Assembly: GCA_963662155.1 (NCBI GenBank)
Contig: OY759262.1
Span: 67,659,203-67,723,202, forward strand
Origin: Lamellibrachia columna
Lineage: Eukaryota; Annelida; Polychaeta; Sabellida; Siboglinidae
DNA: 64,000 nt
Direction: 5' to 3'
The stretch's first letter is position 1. Every line of letters begins with the position of its first letter. A program made the position numbers and the translations under genes. This document shows positions 60,346 through 64,000 of this stretch, piece by piece. The notes under the pieces are model-generated. The model was not told the DNA's origin. It searched no databases and saw only the letters and a list, made by a program, of their open reading frames with translations.

Positions 60346-60864
60346 TCATGCACTAAACTATACGTACTCAAAGTAATAGGCTTTAGAGAAAAGATTATTC
60401 ACTAAATGTAAGTGATGGGAGAGTTGGGACACCATGCGGGGAGAGTTGGGCCATGGCCCAACCCTCCCATCCCAGAGTGTCCCAACTCTCCCCATACCCG
60501 CCATTTTTTATTTCATTCTAAATCTTAGCACAGGCATTGACCACATGGATTTCGCAAACGCCTTGATGGGAGAGGACTGTCACAGCTATCTTGCAGAACA
60601 CCCAAGAACAGTGTACTAAATAGTATTGAAGAGATATAAAATTGCTTACCTTAGAGTCCAATTTTTACTATTTTGTGCATAAAATGTATTTCTGTTAAAA
60701 ACATGGACAGCAAGCCTAAATGTGTCAAGCCCCTTATATCAATAAAAAGATAATGTCTTGTACTTCAAATAGATGGCAGCACCTGTCCACAACAACTTGC
60801 AACTTCCATGAAATTGGGAGTGGCCCAACTCTCCCTGTGGCCCAACTCTCCCAAGCCTCCCCTA

Positions 60865-61175
60865 ACATCAGTAACCTATCTGAATACTTTTGTATCATCT
60901 GCAAATTTCAGTACTTTGCTAAATATGTCATCTTCCAAATCATTTATATATATATATATATATATATATTAAAACATAGTATAGGGCCTAATACTGATCC
61001 CTGTGGTACCCCACTCAAAACAGATTTCTAGTTTGAAATCTCACCATCTACTATTACGCTGTGTCTTCTGTGTGTAAGCCACTCTTCTATCCAGTTGATT
61101 ACATCATGGGCTTTTAGTTTAAGTAACAATCTTTGATGTGGCACTTTATCGAAAGCTTTCTGCAAATCTATATAG
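60865..61175 (-). pseudogene. LINE-A copy 6, 5' part
   Basis: Continues the antisense LINE-A interrupted at 51,785: AACCTATCTGAATACTTTTG matches the family (AACCTTTCTGAATACTTTTG). FADDTKVF-equivalent codons follow, then a short TA expansion (60,949-60,969), then GVPQGSVLGPIL codons, the WLTHRR-type block and KAFDKVPHQ, ending at CTTTCTGCAAATCTATATAG. The 5' end corresponds to those of copies 1 and 3. Confidence 0.88.
60949..60969. repeat. (TA)n expansion within LINE-A copy 6
   Basis: About 20-25 bp of TA at the LIYIN codons, the shortest expanded allele among the LINE-A copies. Confidence 0.85.
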
Positions 61176-61291
61176 TTACCAAAAGTTCAGCTTACAAATA
61201 CAGCTGTAACAAAATACACGTCATCACACGCTTAAACCCAAACTCTGAATAATATTTAAATTCGTTCCCTGCACTAAAACCAAATCTGGAT
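61176..61291. repeat. Repeat X, right half
   Basis: ACCAAAAGTTCAGCTTACAA to CCAAATCTGGATGATTTG, matching 7,884-8,000. With the left half at 50,795-50,900 it brackets LINE-A copy 6. Confidence 0.75.
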
Positions 61292-62938
61292 GATTTGAGT
61301 GTTAACCAATCAAATCATATTTCGAGACGGTACAAGCGTTTCTACGTCACATTTAAATCCCAAGATGCCATTGGAGGCGGGAGTCTTGAGTGAGTTTTGC
61401 ACTCGGCCTTTAAAGAAATTTGTCGATCAGTGAAAGAAACCGTATGGAACCATGTTTCAACTTATCCGTTATCTGATAATCCAACAAAATAACCTTGCAA
61501 ATGTTTCACTAAAATACTCACTCCTGATAAATATAACGAACCAGGTATCTGGAGCTTCACCAACAATATAAACCATAAATTACTGATTCCATATGAGCGT
61601 CATGAAAAATGGAACAGTTGTGCAAAAATTAGGAGTGAATAATTTTCTTTCCTAAAATAATTTCTTTCACATATAATGTTATAGTATGGGGTTGAAAGTG
61701 TACCAAGGTAATAAGTAGAAGATAACTTACTGCCTGGCTTTTATTATATAGGATGATGAAATAGACCATTCACATTTTTGTGTCGCGTCTGTCACATCTA
61801 TAAATCTCCTGCAAAAGTTTCCACAATGATAATTCTTTTTTTTTTAGAGGTGTATTATGATGGTTGTGATAAGACAAAAATAGAAATGTTAGGTTTTCCA
61901 TTGAAACTATCGAATGATAGTGCTGACAGTGCAAAATTGTGTCCCTTTTTGAAAATCCAGTTGGAAAAGTTCCACTTGTTTCTTTACTCCTCTCGATCTG
62001 ACTGTCCTTTCCACCCATTCAGTTTTAATCTTTCTATGCTTTTGCTGTCTCAGTCTCTCAACTCCTTGATGTTTCCTCTTTTCCCTCTGTCGTAGTTAGC
62101 CGCGTAGCATCCCAGTTCTTTTGTTGTTGTGTGGCATCCTTCTTTCAAATGTTTCTGAATTCTCTATTAATTTCTCTCCGTTTCCTTTGGCACTCTCTTG
62201 CCTTCAGCTTTTTCACTTCTACTGGATCAGGATGATCCATTTTGTTGTAAAAATAAAGTAATTTCAGAACAATGTCCAACATGGACAGTGTAACACATTT
62301 TTTGTGTTGGGTATTCAAATATCTTTGCTACTTTGCATCATAATGATAATGTTACAACAATGATATTCACTTCCTAATATCATCAGCTCAATCATAATAT
62401 GATATTCTAATTTTTTATTTGAAAAACTTCTTATCACTAGCCATTTTGCTTAAGTTTTAGGCAAGCCAAAAAATTTAACAACTCATCAGGTTTTTGATTT
62501 TAAAACAAAAACATTGTATTGTTCGATAACAAAGTTACATTATCTAAATGGAACTGATGGTACTTCTCCTCTGAGCCAAATAAATAATAGGGGATGGTAT
62601 CATGACACTTCAAAAGCAGTACAAAATGAGTTCATTTAGAACTTATAATACAAAAAGACAGATGCATATAATTATTTTATAAACATGGTGAGGGTAGCAA
62701 AATCAGATGTTCTCATTTAGCTAGTTGAAGGATCTAATATTCTGTTCATGCTTCTCCACACAAAAATGTCAGGCACAATAGACAGATTTCTTTCATTTGT
62801 ATAAATTTACTTGATTATCAGATACAATATATACCTGTGACTTTTTGAACAATTTACACCCTTAGATCAGATGATTTCAGCACAGACACCTGAAAGTCTT
62901 GAGTCAACATGTGCAAAGAAAATGTTGAACAGCTAAGC
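61292..62938. other. Non-coding region; one weak antisense coding-like patch
   Basis: Mostly AT-rich with no recognised repeat. At about 62,245-62,100 the minus strand reads VKKLKARECQRKRREINREL, a Lys/Arg-rich stretch that could be a LINE linker or chance. No further support. Confidence 0.35.
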
Positions 62939-63230
62939 TTAGAACTGCTTACTCAACTGATTTAGCCTATCTCAGATCTGATTGTTTGGTGTCCAAATAT
63001 ATAGTGTATGAATAGTTTATGTAACATCTGCAGTCGATTTAATAAAAACTGCCTATTTTTGTTCGAATCATCTACAAAAAATTATTTCAGTTAGATCTGG
63101 TAAGGATCAAAACAGTGGATATCCAAAATGTTAAACACTGTGTGGGTCAACGCTGATCATGGGCGTGACTTCCATCCTCTCGCCAATCACATGACAAAGT
63201 TAAAACTTTCAATTGAGGAAGCACCTTTAA
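62939..63230. mobile_element. MITE-like unit 3 (short, inverted orientation)
   Basis: 292 bp bounded by TTAGAACTGCTTACTCAACT and the inverted TTGAGGAAGCACCTTTAA. The interior shares GATCTGGTAAGGATCAAAAC, GTGGATATCCAAAATG and ATCATGGGCGTGACTTCCAT with the reverse complement of units 1 and 2 but lacks about 200 bp. It lies outside the CACTA-like element, so the unit moves independently. Confidence 0.65.
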
Positions 63231-63459
63231 GATATCTAAATATTTGGGGTTTGTCTTTTGTTTTACATGGGTAATTAGCATAATAGAGGAGTACGCAAAA
63301 ACTACCGCTCACTAACTTCACCACATCATCGTACGTCGACAGAGCAGCCATCCTGCACATAACATGACACACTCGATTTATACGCATACTTTTTTTTAAT
63401 ATATTCTTCAAAAAATCGCCTATCTCCTGCCTAGCAACGGTATCTATGTTAGTCAGTCC

Positions 63460-63687
63460 TTGGCAACATTAGATGCAAAAAATCACATGATTGCTATGAA
63501 TGAAATACAGAATGCCATTTTCAAGGCTCAAATGGCACCGCCATTCCAATGTCAACCCCAAACTCAAATGTCAAATGAAAGTCAAAGTCATAATTATTCT
63601 GGCACTGGCACAGCTGACGGTAATCAAAATTATTGTGGCACTGGTATGCAGGACAGGCTGGAATATGGACAAATGTACTCATTTTAG
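63460..63687 (+). other. Short open frame, unknown
   Basis: A 75-codon frame (MATLDAKNHMIAMNEIQNAI, rich in Gln/Asn/Ser/Gly afterwards, ending EYGQMYSF). No domain recognised. It could be a small exon or chance. Confidence 0.2.
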
Positions 63688-63942
63688 TTGTGTTTTTATT
63701 TCTACCTGTAGTTGTAATCTGGTACGTGCAACACATGTACTTGAAGGCCTAGATATGTAGCTTTACCTTCAGATAATTGTCCTTCAGACAATCAAGTAGA
63801 ACTTGACAAGTCGTTCGTTCACCAATCCTCTGTGCAAATGTCAAGCTGTGGAATGTTTCACCTGAATAAAAAATTTGCAACAAATGTTAAGATTGCAATA
63901 TGAATCTTTGTCAGTGTTATTTTTAACAGAGTAGGCAAGGGT

Positions 63943-64000
63943 TAGGGGAGGTGTGGGCCAGAGGGAGGTGTGGGCCAGAGGGAGGAGTGGGCCAGAGGGA
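63943..64000. mobile_element. Left end of a second pogo-like transposon, cut by the window edge
   Basis: TA followed by GGGGAGGTGTGGGCCAGAGG, then the 16-bp GAGGGAGGTGTGGGCCA unit repeated three times. It resembles the GGGGAGGCTTGGGAGAGTTG terminus of the element at 57,269 in the first eight bases, in the GGGCCA core and in having tandem subterminal motifs. The rest lies beyond the window. Confidence 0.6.

Larger units (their letters stand above)
57269..60862 (-). mobile_element. Complete pogo-like (Tc1/mariner superfamily) transposon
   Basis: 3,594 bp. The 25-bp inverted ends share GGGGAGGCTTGGGAGAGTTG (then GGCCA) at 57,269 and, reverse complemented, at 60,838-60,862; they match exactly. 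It is flanked by TA. Subterminal GAGTTGGGCCA/GACTTGGGCCA words recur at 57,452-57,555 and 60,418-60,500 in both orientations and are likely transposase-binding repeats. A single minus-strand transposase gene (59,978 to 57,945) fills the middle, with frame lesions. It sits next to the CACTA-like element inside LINE-A copy 6. Confidence 0.88.

Overview
The window looks like accessory, repeat-dense nuclear DNA of an animal, most likely a non-model marine invertebrate or early chordate. It has AT-rich intergenic sequence, CR1/L2-like LINEs, pogo-like and CACTA-like DNA transposons, GT-AG spliced exons, a THAP-domain remnant and a rhodopsin-like GPCR relic. No operons, bacterial genes, CRISPR arrays or confident tRNA/rRNA genes were seen. 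I cannot name the species.

Layout. 1-2.1 kb: a (TA)n microsatellite, then a 5'-truncated copy of a CR1-like LINE called LINE-A here. LINE-A is the main repeat family of the window, with eight pieces. 4.6-7 kb: LINE-A tails and an antisense ORF1 esterase relic. 7.7-10.9 kb: a small repeat (X), then an L2/CR1-like LINE (LINE-B) invaded by LINE-A. 11.5-14.5 kb: (TA)n, a decayed GPCR and minisatellites. 15.4-18.4 kb: remnants of another LINE, of an L1-like ORF1 and of a THAP/P-element-like gene. 19.05-27.83 kb: an 8.8-kb inverted-repeat element with AGTAGTAGAG termini and a 6-bp target duplication (CACAGG). It contains no genes, only mirrored tandem arrays. 28.1-30.3 kb: an antisense LINE (LINE-D), followed by a 300-bp (CA)n tract.

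32.7-51.8 kb: a 5.5-kb segmental duplication (about 34.2-39.7 and 44.9-50.9 kb). Both copies carry the same set of small plus-strand exons of one unidentified cysteine-containing protein, and each copy is broken in different places. Between them lies a nearly full-length antisense LINE-A with an esterase ORF1 and an endonuclease/reverse-transcriptase ORF2. 50.9-61.2 kb: another antisense LINE-A, split by two DNA transposons lying end to end. These are a CACTA/EnSpm-like element (51,786-57,264) and a complete TA-flanked pogo-like element with a transposase (57,269-60,862). 61.2-64 kb: the other half of repeat X, MITE-like sequence, and at the very edge the terminal repeat of a second pogo-like element.

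No intact cellular gene is convincingly present. The most notable object is the giant palindromic element at 19,050-27,826, whose ends resemble Polinton/Maverick termini although all coding capacity is gone. Other points of interest are the nested transposon stack, the repeated growth of (TA)n at one codon position inside LINE-A reverse transcriptase copies, and the duplicated, differently decayed exon cluster. All family assignments come from reading motifs by eye; no database search was possible.
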